DNA from: Miscanthus floridulus
Taxonomy: Eukaryota; Streptophyta; Magnoliopsida; Poales; Poaceae
Direction of reading: 5' to 3'
Assembly (NCBI RefSeq): GCF_019320115.1
Contig: NC_089591.1
Location: 55,366,078 to 55,430,077, forward strand
Length of the DNA stretch: 64,000 bases
Position numbers and translations under genes: made by a program
In this document: piece by piece, positions 53,204 through 64,000 of the stretch
Layout of the letters: each line of letters opens with the position of its first letter
Position numbering within the stretch: position 1 is the first letter of the stretch
Notes under the pieces: generated by a model
What the model was told of the DNA's origin: nothing
What the model saw: the letters and a program-made list of their open reading frames with translations, nothing else
The model's database searches: none

Positions 53204-54228
53204 TGTTGGGTTCATAAACCTAGGGTCCCCGATGGGCCCGCTTCTAAGCAAAAGCTTGGCCTAGCAGACGACATTACAACAACGCGCGACTCCTAGGCAA
53301 GCCCAACTACCTAACGATAGGCCAAAAGAGCGATCCAGTCTCTGACCAGAAGGTCTGGCCAAGGAGGGGACGACGCTCGCTTAGGACCCGCTTTTCCATC
53401 CGAGAATGCGGCAAACCTCTACTTACAGCTCTTCTCCGACCGACACAGTCAGAGCCGACTGGGAACAACCGACCGGGGACACCCGCTCAGTGAGGACCCA
53501 GGAATCAAACGGAGCATATAAGGCAAGATGCTCAAGTCAACCGCAATACCGAGGATCATACCCTACACACCTATAGGATAGTACCTCCAGGACATGCCAG
53601 AAGGGTGCTTTACAACCTTCCAGGCATGTCAGAGCCCAAACAGTGTTGTAGGCGCCGACATTTGCCTTATAGTGTTGTGGGCGCTGTCATTTTGCCATAC
53701 CAGGTGAACACGGTAAAGCCTACTATAGGCATCTGACATAAATAGTATTGTGGGCACCAATGACCATCTTGTACCCGACAGCAAGGGCAACAAGACTTAA
53801 TAGCATACATACACACACTCTCTCTCTCTTGTAAGGATATCCCCTTCATATATAAAAGGGGATGCGCTCTCTCCCAATAGGGGATGGTGATTTTGACTCA
53901 AACAGCTACACAACTCTAGAACTCTAAAGCTGAACAAAGTATATGTTCCAATACTTAGCGAACGTTGGAGCTCCTGTCACTCTTGACCCTTCGGTTTAGA
54001 GCCCGACCAGACCTTTAACACCCCCTTTCTATTCCCACTTGTTTGTAACCCCACAACAAACTTCAAGCACCTGGGCTTAGGAATAAAGTCACTGACTGAC
54101 TAGAACTAGACGTAGGGCACGTTGCCTGAATCAGTATAAACCTATGTCATTGAGTGCTAGGCCACATTCGATTACAACGCATGGCAAAACTACAAATATT
54201 TACTTGTTGGTCACTTTTCGCATAGACA
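53204..54228 (+). repeat. 5' LTR of the plus-strand gypsy element
   Basis: It starts TGTTGGGTTCATAAACC and ends CGCATAGACA. A TATAAAAGGGG box lies at 53851. GTTGTGGGCGC and GTATTGTGGGCACC words repeat near 53640-53760. It is called an LTR because of the TG/CA ends, the primer site directly behind it and its promoter; the partner copy is not in view. Confidence 0.75.
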
Positions 54229-54229
54229 G

Positions 54230-54246
54230 TTGGCGCTGTCTGTGGG
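54230..54246 (+). other. Primer binding site of the plus-strand gypsy element
   Basis: TTGGCGCTGTCTGTGGGG follows the LTR end by one base and matches the TTGGCGCCGTCTGTGGGGAA stretch found at this place in many grass gypsy elements. Confidence 0.7.
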
Positions 54247-54250
54247 GAAG

Positions 54251-56620
54251 ATGTCGTATGTTCACGCTTTTGGTCATCGAATGGCCCACCTTCCCACCAT
54301 CTTCGGCACGATGGGCTCAAGTGATACGATTCGCTTTGGCTCGCTGGAGTTTTCCACGCTCTCGCCTATTGTGATGTGGGTTCCTCCTGTCTTCAAGCCA
54401 TTCCAGACCTTCCTCTTTGAAAGCCTAGACTTCATCGCTGACTAGCTGGACATGCTTCACCTTAGTGAGGAGGCACTTGTGCCGACGCTCGTTGGAGGAG
54501 GAGCTCCCTCCGTCGGCTCTGGGCCACCCAATGACCTCAACGACAAGACACCTACGCTTCGCTCTGAGCCCACACTGGGCTCAAACCCCACTATGAGTAA
54601 TGTATATATTGTTCTTTACTTGCCATTTAATATCTTCTGCTGACTCTCCGGAGGGACCCCATTGTCCCCATCACAACCGCCATGCGACTGGTTCCTCTAT
54701 GGCCTCGCGTCCCCCACAGATGCGTACACATGAGGGCTCCAAAAGATGCTGACGCCGCCCCCTCTAACATCTGAATTCATGGGGATGGTGGGCTATGGTC
54801 CCACCTCATTCCATGACCTTGTGGATGATGAGGTTGAAAGCGATGGCTCTAGCATCGGCAACATTGTGGCACCTGGCCACCCTCTATCCTAGGAGTGCGC
54901 TATGGCAGACGATCTGGGACAGCCACTGGTGGTAGTAGAGTCTCTACAAACTCATACCCCCTAGACCCTCGTGCGGAGGCCCTCGCACATGCGTAGGAGC
55001 ATGATGAGGAGTTATGACAAAGGCGATAGAGCTCGGCGCAGCACGCTGTGACATGCGCGCGTAACCCAGTGAGCCATGCCCGAGGTCACGCCCATCAGGT
55101 CCAGCACAACATCCTGGATAGAGGAGAAGATCCCCCATAGTTTGCTCGGGCTAGCCAGAACATCACCGCGGTAGTGATGCCTCTGCGTGGCCTTCCCAAG
55201 CCTATCGACCTCATGGAGCAGGCGATCCACTAGAATCTCCGGGCACTGGTGGAAACCGCCGCCGTTCAACAAGTGGAGAGCTCCACGTCGCAACACCGGC
55301 TCATGGCCTCTTTCTTCACTGGGGGAATGAGGACGCACCAGTCGAATCACTCCATCCGCTCACCACTACGGTCGCCAGGCGTGGAACAAGAGGCCACAGC
55401 TACATCACGGCCTAACCCGGTGCCCGCTCCACTCCGACCACCTGTGCGCAAATGGCTTAGACCAAACCGCGACGCTCACAGAGTCATCAACAATCTATGT
55501 CAAGCCTGATATGATGATGACGTCCATCAAGGGAGGGTGAGAGCAGGCGGCACGGGCCCCGGCCGGACCATCAAGGGGAGCAGGGACACGCACCCTAGGC
55601 ATGGTCACTGACTAGATGACTGAAGTCCTAGCTTGGATGGCCTAGGACCATGGGCCTTTAGCCATCACATCTAGAAAGCGTCGTTCCCACAACGCTTTCG
55701 ACCATCCACCAACATCGCCAAATACACCTGGGAAATGAATCCCGGTGTATGGCTCGAAGACTTTTGGCTCATCTACCGAGCTAGAGGGGTGCATGATGAC
55801 CACTTCATCATTCAATACCTCCCCATCTGTGTGGGGGAGCATGTTCGAGCATGGCTCGAATTCCTCTCGCTTGATAGCATCCGCAACTAGGCGGATCTCA
55901 AAAGGATCTTCATCAAGAATTTCTAGGGGATGTATGTCCATCCTGGGAATTCCGGGGACCTCAAGAGCTACCAGCAGGAGCCCAATGAGTCCTTGTGGGA
56001 TTACATCCATAGGTTCTCAAAATGATGCAACTCCCTTCCTAATGTCGTTGATGTGAACATCATCAGTGCATTCCTCTTCAGGACAACCTATGAGTCCTTG
56101 ATCCACAAGCTCAGTTGTCTAAAGCCCCATGCCACCCGTGACCTACTCGACATCGCCGTGAACCACGCCTCTAGTGAGGAGGTGGTTGGAGCAATCTTTA
56201 GCGGAGGCTGGGAGAAGGGCAAGGCCAAGCATGAGGACCAAGGTGAGGGGCCCTCCACACAAAGGGGTAAAAATAATAAGAAGGACCGGCGTTGACCGGC
56301 CGACTCCGCTTTGGTCATCGTGGCTGATCGTGTGGGCAAGCAGCCCTATCAGGGTCAGCTCGACCACTTCAATAAGCTCAAGGAGAGCCCATACACCAAT
56401 CACGCCTACCCCGTCAAGCACCTAGACAAGGACTATGAGCTCCTCAAGCACTTTCTGTGACCACCTAGTGGGCCAAAGGAAGGAAAGAGCAAGGAGGCAG
56501 TGGCCAAGAAAGGAGGCATGATAGGCAAGGATGATGATGGCTTTTTGGACCCCAAGGAATGCCTCATGATCTTTGGGGGATCCGATGCCATTTACTCCAA
56601 ACGCTAGCACAAGGTACGCT
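54251..56620 (+). pseudogene. gag: gag remnant of the plus-strand gypsy element
   Basis: The ATG at 54251 starts MSYVHAFGHRMAHLPTIFG. The frame is broken at 54442 (TAG) and repeatedly after. The capsid domain (about 55690-56240) reads KYTWEMNPGVWLEDFWLIY, VGEHVRAWLEFLSLDSI, KSYQQEPNESLWDYIHRF and NIISAFLFRTTYESLIHKLS. A basic tail (KGKAKHEDQ) and the HLDKDYELLKHFL, ECLMIFGGSDAIYSKR blocks follow. Most stops are TAG or TGA at expected Gln, Arg or Trp codons. Confidence 0.85.
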
Positions 56621-56679
56621 ACAGAGAGGCATGTGTCCCCAAAATGGTCGTCCCTCTTTCCTTAGCTAGTCAGAATCTC

Positions 56680-57515
56680 CGATCACTTTTGATAAGAGGG
56701 ACCATCCTTCCCACATTGCCAGACCAGATTGCTACCCGCTCATCGTCGACCCCATTATTTGCAAGAAGTGCCTCACCAAGGTGCTAATGGACGGAGGCAA
56801 TGGCCTCAACATTCTCTATGTCGACACCCTCAACGCCATGCGCATCCCCCGGTCAGAGGTCCGCCAAGTGAGCTCTCCCTTCCATGGCTTGATCCAAGGG
56901 ATGTAGGCATACCCGCTCGAGCAAATGGACCTACCCGTCACGTTTGGCGATCGAGCCAACTTCTGCTTGGAGGTCCTCACCTTTGAGGCGGTGGACTTCC
57001 CAGGGTCCTACCATGCCATCTTGGGGCGGCCATGCTACGCCAAGTTCATGGCGATCCCCAACGACACCTTCCTCAAGTTGAAGATGTTGGGACCAAATGA
57101 TGTCATAACTGTGCGTAGTACCTTTTCGCACGCCTACACATGCGACCGTGAGCATTACGAGCTCGCCACTGCTGTCATCAACTCAACAGAGCTCCCTTAG
57201 CTCAGAAATTCATTGATTCCAGCAATCCTAGACAGCAACAAGCCAACCTCCTCGACTGCCTTCCACCCAATCGAGGAAGCTAAGGCAGTGGGGATCAACC
57301 CCACCGAGCCAACCAAGATGGTGCGGATCAGGGCCAAGCTCCCAGCCAAATAGGAATGCGAGCTTGCTGACTTTCTATGCGCCAATCATGATGTCTTCGA
57401 ATGGAAACCATCTAACATACCAGGCATACCACGAGAGGTCGCCGAGCACGCATTATGCCTCATCCTGAGCTCAAAGCCTACCAAGCAATGCCTGCGTCGC
57501 TTTGACGATGAGAGG
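56680..57515 (+). pseudogene. Protease region and RT N-terminal stump
   Basis: LTKVLMDGGNGLNILYVDTL holds the protease core (DGGN rather than DGGS). SEVRQVSSPFHGL, PVTFGDRANFCLEVLTFEAV and SYHAILGRPCYAKFMAIP follow (56730-57200). The start of the RT region is then readable: DVFEWKPSNIPGIPREVAEH and KPTKQCLRRFDDER. At about 57515 homology stops and does not resume with RT. Confidence 0.82.
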
Positions 57516-57589
57516 TGCAATGCTCAGACTTCTGTGATGGATACGACATCAGGATCGATTGGGCCTTGGTTGGATATCTACGTACTAAT

Positions 57590-58134
57590 GGTTAGGTCGA
57601 GCAGGCCAATGGCATAGTCCTCCAAGGACTTAAGCCATGCATCTTCAACTGATTCAATAAGTATGTCAGGCGATGGGTTATAGAGGTCCCAGTAATCCTC
57701 TAGAGCTTGAGAATGACCCCAAACCGATCCACAAGGTTCACACCTTTCTTCCTAGCCTACGGAGCTAAAGTAGTGTTGCCCTCTGACCTCAACCACGACG
57801 CCCCAAGAGTGAAGGCCTTTGATCGAGACCGAGCTATGGAGGCTCAACAAGATGTGATTGACCTACTCAAGGAGGCTCATGAGATGACCATCATCCACTC
57901 TGCTCACTACCAGCAGACTCTTCGCAGGTACCATGAAAGAAAAATCATGGGGAGGATCCTTGAGGTCAGTGATCTCGTGCTCTAAAGGAGAAATATAAAC
58001 TCTCTCCACCATGGGAAGGACCCTATATGGTGACTGAGGTAATCCGACCGGACACCTACCGACTGAAGGGCAACAACGGCAATGTTCTCACCAACACATG
58101 GAACATCGAATATTTACGTCATTTCTTCCCCTAA
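57590..58134 (+). pseudogene. Integrase C-terminal part after the pol deletion
   Basis: Sequence resumes with VEQANGIVLQGLKP, the region just after the integrase core Glu. RSTRFTPFFLAYGAKVVLPSD, QDVIDLLKEAHEMTIIHSAHYQQTLRRYHERK, a frame change, and then PYMVTEVIRPDTYRLKGNNG follow, ending at TAA 58132-58134. RT palm, both RNase H domains and the first two thirds of integrase are absent. Confidence 0.85.
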
Positions 58135-58626
58135 AACTCAGTCTTATCATTTTCTTTCATTCAATGTTTGCTCCTACAAAGCACCCTAGCCTAATCACTC
58201 TTGGCCTAGGTCGCTTGGGGGCTCCATGAGGTTGCGATACCACCTCTTTTTTTACTATCATATAGTAATACTTTTCACCCAAACGAAAGGGTACTCCATT
58301 CCTTTAATTACCCTATGTAACTTATGTTTAAAACTCCCAACCAATCACACCCCGCCATGATCTATGGTTATGAGCAGCTGAGCCTCGAGGGCCACGCCCG
58401 GGTTCTTAAGGTTGTAGCCTATGGGTCAAATGGGCAGGTGCAAAAAAGAAAGGATAAAAAATAAAGCTATGCTAGGATAAAACAAGGACGGATGGGACAA
58501 GCTTCCCCTTACGAGTGATTCCATCACAAAACAAAATTGAAGCATCCATGAATACAAAAAACTGTTCACACAGGGGATCCCCACGAACTTATCTTTTACA
58601 TATACTGACTGCTTCTACTCTAAATT
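58135..58626. other. Spacer between pol end and antisense gene
   Basis: No coding content. It includes a GCCTAGGTCGCTTGGGGGCTCC stretch near 58205, a polypurine-like word often found after pol in these elements. Confidence 0.45.
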
Positions 58627-61600
58627 CTATTGTGGCTGCCCGGTGACATCGACTGATGGTAGGATCAACGATGATAAGGGTTGCTTGCTTTTTGATGGGA
58701 CAACGTTCGGCTCGGTCAGAGGTGAGATGACGATCGCTTCTGACCCAATCTCCACTCCGTCCATAGGCTGGATGATATCTTCCTGGCGCATGCCTTCAGC
58801 CATGCTCGAATGGTGAGCCTCCATCACCCACCATGCGAAGACTTGCTTAGCAACCATCTGTGCATATGGCACCAAGCTCTCCCTAAGCGCATGGATTACA
58901 TCCACGCTCCACCCATTGGTGTACCCTCTGTAGATGGCAACAAAGTCCAGATCTAGTTGGTGCGTCGCCACTAAGGTCAGCACCCCCGACATCCCGTAGA
59001 ACATACCATTGGAGATGAGCGCCCAAACTTCATTTGGGACCTCTACTAGCTAGGCAGCGGGCGTACTGGTGCTCGGCGCCAACCCAAACACCTTAGAAAC
59101 GACCACCTGGGTGACGTTACAAATCTAGTCGAGCTCTCCCTTGAGAGCATGTCGCTCTTCAAGGGACTTGGTTAGCGCCTCTACGCTTCGACCGATCACT
59201 ATATTGGCTGTCTCCAGCTCTCGCTCTAGAGAACCAATTTTTCCACCTAGTTCTAGAAAAAGGACAAGTTTAGAAGCAAAGGAAAGAAAAAAACAAAGCA
59301 TCAATCGAAGGTGGAACAGATACATACCAAGGTGGGTGCTTTCGAGGATGGAGAGTCCTTCCTCTTGCTAGGTCACCTTCTTGAGCAGTCGAGCATTTGA
59401 CTCCTCTACACCAAGCACCTGCCCCTAGAGCATGGCCACTTCCTGTTCAGCCCTCGACTAGGCCTTCTACTCCATCTCCTAAGCCTCCAAGGACTTATAA
59501 AGCACTGCCTTGGTCTCTACCAAGTGGACCTTTGCTGCGTTGAGTCCCCGCTCAATAGCAGTCGCCCGTTCTACCGCGAGCAGTTTCGCCGCTCGCGCTC
59601 CCGTCACGTCGGTTGCTTGGTCTTGGGACTCATGGTGGGTGGATTCTAGCTAGCGCTGAAGCTCATCAACCCACCATGACATCATGGCTTCCCGCCCCAT
59701 CTGACCATGTTACTCCCGATGGAAATGGGACTTACGGATCAACATCGCCTCTAAATCATGTCAAGCGAGAAGCAAACATGCTGAAACAACTAGTGAAAGA
59801 CCAAGGAGTCAAGGACAAACACTAAAAATGTAGAAAGCTTACCTCTATGATGCATGGTAGGTCGACTGAAGCTGCCTGATGGACAAGCTCAACTCGCTCC
59901 AAGGCCTTCTTGAGCATCGCCATGGTTTGGGTGAGATCAGACTCCATCGACAATCCTCTCTCCTCAAGCAAGTGCCAAAGCCCCACCTCCTCCTCATCGT
60001 GAAGGATGAACCAAGCCTTCCTCAGGTCACCGAGGTAGGGCCACACCAGCTCGCGGGTCACCCCAGACCCGCTAGAAGATCCAGCTATCGCAATATCGTG
60101 CGACGACCGAATCATCACCAACTCCTACGACGATGGAATGGCTAGCGGCTCCACCCTAGTGCCTGCCTTGCCGAAGTAGGGGATCTCCTATATCTAGGCT
60201 CCATGGCTCGCTAGTGGATGTTCTACCTTTGGCCTAGCCACATCCCCTCCTGACCCCTCCAGCTCTGACTAGGAGGGCGAGCCATGCGTTCCTCTGCCGG
60301 GCGAGGCAGGGAGCCCTGTTTCCCTCCTCTCTTCTATCATAGATGTTGGGGGAGGGATCGCAAAGGTCACCTCCAACCCAACCTCTACTATCGCCATGGG
60401 GATCATCGCCATCACCGCACTGTTGCCGTACTCGTGACTGTCCAAGAGGATGTAACCCCCAGAAGGGAAGGTCACACCGTCACCAAATGGCTTTCCTCAC
60501 CGCTCATCGCAACTCGCTATAGGCTAGGTCTCCTTTCCTCCCGCATGGGAGGTAGGGCGATGCCCTGTCCCTCCAGTCCCTAGCCATTGTCAGATAAGTA
60601 CAGGTCAGTCACGCTCAAAAAACTCAGCTATGAGATAAAAAAGGAACATAAACGCATACCTAGACGAAAGCAGCAGAGCCCTAAAGCCCTAACCCACTGG
60701 CGATGAGACCATCAGACAAGGACCACTCATGGGTCATGACCCGTGCCCCCTCATATCGACCAAGGGAGGAGCTGACCTGGCCAGTTCCTGATCGACCTAC
60801 GAATGGGCGCGACCTCCAGCCCGTGGCGCACCCACCAGAGCAACTGACAGGGCATCTCCTCATTGTTGGTCATGCACACGTGCTAACCCTAAAGATGCTA
60901 GGGTACAAGCATGCTCCTCCAACCAGTCGGTGTGCCCTGGTGCACTCAGAGCAGGGGGGTGCGAAGCCAACAATGCCTCCAAAAAGCATGGCGACCGTGT
61001 CCGCTTCGCCTCTCGTTCGATGGTGGTATCATCGCTCATGGTGCACTTCCTTGACTCAGGAACATCACCGCGCTTCTCTGTATCCCACCCACCACCGACG
61101 GATGCAGCCGTAGGCTCACGATGCTCCACCAAGGTTGTGATAATGCCCCTGTCTCCTTCATCCTCGGAGGTGCTCATGTCGCCACCCATCTTCATGGGCT
61201 CCTCTGACTCAAATTCTGCCTCCATGTCGCTCCGACTTTCACCCACCCAGACCCACTGGCTGATCTCCTTCTCCTTCTCGCACTTCCTTCAGGCCTTCTT
61301 AGCTCTCTTCTTCTTGGCAAGCACTGCCTCCTTCAGGGTAGCTTGATGAGCTATGCCCTCTGGCCTCATCGGAAGATGTGGTCGAGATTTGTATCCTGTG
61401 AGTCCCTATGAAATGGACAACTCAAAATCAAAATAAAGGAGAGCAAGAGGGAAAAAGACATGAAATAAGAAGAGGGGAGCATACCGGATTGGATAGCTTC
61501 ACGATGTGAAGATGTCCTGGCATTCCTTCAAGGGAGTCTTTATCTGTCAGTTGCAGCACCCGGTCGAGTTGATTCCAGACTTAGCCCTTCAACAACTCCT

Positions 61601-62349
61601 TCGGCGACGCGTGGTCAGGATCCGTTGGGCCAGAGTATGCCCACATCGGTCGCCTCCTCTCCGCTAGTGAGGCAACTCGATGGTGGAAGAAGGTGTGGAA
61701 GACCCGCAGCCCATCGAGTCCATGCTGCACTAGCTTCTGAAGCTCCACCTCGATGACCTCCAACTTGTTCTACCGACTGGAGGGACCCCACGACCAACTT
61801 TCCCGCCTCTCCGGCCTTCTTTTGGTGAACGACAGGAATGGCGCCTCCACTGGGTTCCTGATGTAGAACCACTCGCCATTCCACCCCCGATTAGAGTTGT
61901 AGGGGGAGTACGCGGGGTAGGAGCCCGATGGCCTTGGCTTCTTCTACAAGGTGACGCCCCCAACCGGCGTGGTTCTAGGTGGCTTCCCCTCAGACAAGGC
62001 TCGCTCGGTGAAGATCCGTCGGAAGAGGTCCACGTGCGGCTCCATCCCAAGGATGGCCTCATAGACGGTGAATGAAACCAGCGATGTGCAGCACCCCAGT
62101 CGGATTGAGGTGCTGCAGCTCCAGGCCCCACTCATTGAGGAGCCCATGCAAGAACCATTGCACGGGATATCCAAGCCCGCGCTGGTGAAAGGTGAGGAAG
62201 GAGACAACCTTGTCGGCCTGTGGTCATGGAACAGCTTCCTCTGGCGCAGGAGCCCTCCAATGGGCCACCTCCTTCGACGGGAGCAGCCCCTTCTCATCGA
62301 AGGTGGCCAACACCTCCTTGTCTATGTTGGATGGCCTCTAGTTTGACAT
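58627..62349 (-). pseudogene. Antisense multi-exon gene, PF04195-type N terminus and coiled-coil C-terminal part
   Basis: The minus-strand ATG at 62349 is followed three codons later by a TAG in place of Gln. Next come EVLATFDEKGLLPSKEVAHW, FLTFHQRGLGYPVQWFLHGL, LELQHLNPTGVLHIAGF and EPHVDLFRRIF, split by frameshifts. These are the same family blocks as the frame at 47078-48034. Coding-like stretches continue to 58627: MRPEGIAHQATLKEAVLAKK (near 61370), VTRELVWPYLGDLRKAWFI (near 60040), a Leu/Glu-rich coiled-coil piece KIGSLERELETANIVIGRSV (near 59230) and EVWALISNGMFYGMSGVLTL. They are separated by gaps with minus-strand GT donors after 61485, 60660, 59843 and 59328, and AG acceptors at 61396 and 59247. 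So the gene seems to have had introns. Function unknown. Confidence 0.7.
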
Positions 62350-62986
62350 CACGCCTTGGATTCATGAACGAATCTATGAGTTCTCCCTCGCTTTACCATC
62401 TCTCTCCCCTAGAAACCGCCACGGCGCACGAATGTGCTTGGCAAAAAGGAAGAAGGAGGAGAGGCAGCAGTTGGAGAAAGGCGAAGGAATGGGACAAAAC
62501 CCCTCCCCTTCCCCTATTTAATGCGGATAGGCATGCGGTGGGACATGTCCTGACTGATGGGACGTGCCCTGCCCAACGAAACGTTGCCCAGTTAAAATGG
62601 GACGTGGCCTAGGTAGGGCCCACCACTACCACAACCTAAGCACAGGAAACAAGGCACAACTGCACGCAAACAATCCTCCACCTTCCCAGGCAGGATTTAG
62701 AAGGGCCCACCAACAGGATCTCCGTCAAAGAAAGACCAACGGGCTACCTAAGTCGATCGGACGGCTCTGGCGACTGTCAAGAGAAAGGTAAGGAGCAGTG
62801 GGATGCCCCATGCGGGCTATGCCAACTCCATCATGAATAACGGACACGGATCCTATTCAGACATATCCGATAAAGAGCTCCTCAAACCCACCACTCGAGT
62901 CATCAAGATATCATTACCAAACCTTCTTACTTTATTTTATTTTCTAATACATGATCATTCATTCATCCTTTCTCATACATGCATAT
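62350..62986. other. Right part of the plus-strand gypsy interior
   Basis: Likely the antisense gene's upstream region and the approach to the 3' LTR. A minus-strand CCTATTTAATGC-type AT-rich word is absent as a clear TATA, and no LTR start is recognised. Nothing else can be named. Confidence 0.35.
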
Positions 62987-64000
62987 AAGGATGAAAACGG
63001 AAAGGAAATATCCCGAACCGAACCGCATCGTTTTCTATATTTGACCTGAGCGAATTCATATTTTCGAACAAAATACGGAATACTAAATTCGAATTCGAAA
63101 TATGGAATACTAAATTCAAAATCGGATTGAATTCGGTTTAGGCTTTGTTCGACCGATTTCTACTTTTCTACATTTTATTTGGAGTCTTCCGTATTCTAAA
63201 CTCGGTTCGAACCAAATTTGGTCCAGCACATACCAGTACAGCCCACTCTACAGCCCAGCCCAAAACAAGTTGACAACCCCGTCCCTAGTATGGCGCCGCA
63301 ACGCGCGTTGTGTGGGAAGCGCTGTGCAGGAAGCTCATTCAAGCGTGGAGGAGGTGGGGGACCGAGCAAGTACAGATTATTTTATTGTTTCATTGATTTG
63401 CGTGCGACACAAACTAAAAAAAGTCATAACTACTAAACCGTGTATCGAAATTAAATTTCGATTGCACCACTATGTTTCTTATAATAAATGCTTCAAAATA
63501 AGACCCCACATAAATATATTTAGATAAATTTTTATAAAAGAACATTAATTTCATAAAGATAGAATACTTCCTTTTATTAAGCAGAGACGATGTTCTACCT
63601 TCAGAGAACTGTCTTCATAAAAAAATATTCTTTGTCTAAAAGAACAGTAATCTAGCTTTAGGTTCATGAAATTGGTATTATAGTATACATAAAAATAAAT
63701 ACATAATAGAAATAAAAATAATAAAATCTAGAGCAAACCATAAGAAAAAAAATAAAAACACGTAATAGAAAAAAATTTAAAAGAACATCACATTGATACT
63801 TTTCAAACACTACTAGGAATATCCACTTATATGACAGAAAATTTTAATGACGAATTTGAAACCATCATAATGGGATGGTCGTGCACTTGTTTAATGCTAT
63901 GCACTCTGGGTCGGTATTTTGTATTGAATTTTCGCATACCAACCGTGTTCGACATAATTCCACTCGAATTGGTTCGTTTCTGAAATTCTAGATATTCCGT
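62987..64000. mobile_element. hAT-like element, right end outside the window
   Basis: AAGGATGAAAACGGAAAGG at 62987 is a terminus typical of grass hAT-type elements, followed by repeated AAATTCGAATTCGAAATA-like words. The last bases of the window, GATATTCCGT, are the inverted form of ACGGAAATATC near the left end, so the right terminus probably lies a few bases beyond 64000. Between them sits a GC-rich piece (63230-63370) and an AT-rich remainder with no recognised coding sequence. Confidence 0.5.

Larger units (their letters stand above)
53204..62986 (+). mobile_element. Ty3/gypsy element, Tat/Retand type, plus strand, pol deleted, right end unresolved
   Basis: It has a 1,025-base 5' LTR, a primer site, gag, protease, a stump of reverse transcriptase, the end of integrase and a long minus-strand antisense gene. 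No copy of the LTR is seen before a hAT-like end at 62987, so the 3' LTR is either outside the window or lost. It inserted into the right LTR of the neighbouring minus-strand element; CCTAG (53199-53203) would be the left target-site copy. About 57515-57590 marks a deletion that removed most of RT, both RNase H domains and the start of integrase. Confidence 0.8.

Overview
The window looks like nuclear DNA from a grass, most likely a panicoid such as a sorghum, sugarcane or Miscanthus relative. The host genes have plant structure (GT-AG introns, TATA boxes, TGGGCC/T site II elements, a GC-rich grass-type reading frame). Most of the sequence is nested LTR retrotransposons and MITEs of kinds typical of grass intergenic DNA. 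The species call is inference; nothing here is diagnostic at species level.

Only two host genes appear intact. One is a three-exon minus-strand gene (CDS 14070-16305) for a 51-residue mitochondrial ATP synthase subunit e-like protein. The other is a single-exon plus-strand gene (42694-44361) for a secreted glyoxal/aldehyde oxidase (GLOX) with all five expected copper/radical-site residues. A broken fragment of an ATP-dependent phosphofructokinase gene sits at the left edge (2-345).

Layout from left to right: PFK fragment and a CACTA transposon end (999-1095); an old, complete Tat-type Ty3/gypsy element (1840-13214); an AAT microsatellite; the ATP synthase e gene; a Sirevirus-type solo LTR (17587-19488, TSD ATGGT); two MITEs; an old Ty1/copia element (20627-38112, TSD GCCTT) split by a young minus-strand Sirevirus-like element (23607-34530, TSD GATTG) that has gag but no visible pol; a PIF/Harbinger-like element with GC-rich contents (39908-41808, TSD TTA); the GLOX gene; a fold-back MITE; a minus-strand Tat/Retand-type gypsy element (from 45068); a second, plus-strand Tat/Retand-type element (from 53204) inserted 16 bases from the end of the first one's right LTR; and a hAT-like terminus running off the right edge.

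Three themes connect the elements. First, all three internal gypsy regions carry an antisense reading frame between pol and the 3' LTR. In two of them it belongs to the family named 'putative gypsy type transposon', and in the last it appears to contain introns on its own strand. Second, most in-frame stops in the decayed elements are explained by single C-to-T or G-to-A changes at CAG, CAA, CGA or TGG codons, as expected from deamination of methylated cytosine. Third, the Sirevirus-type sequences carry arrays of GC-rich imperfect palindromes in their LTRs, and a related palindromic unit also lies inside the gag frame of the young element. I found no tRNA, rRNA, CRISPR array or bacterial-style operon.
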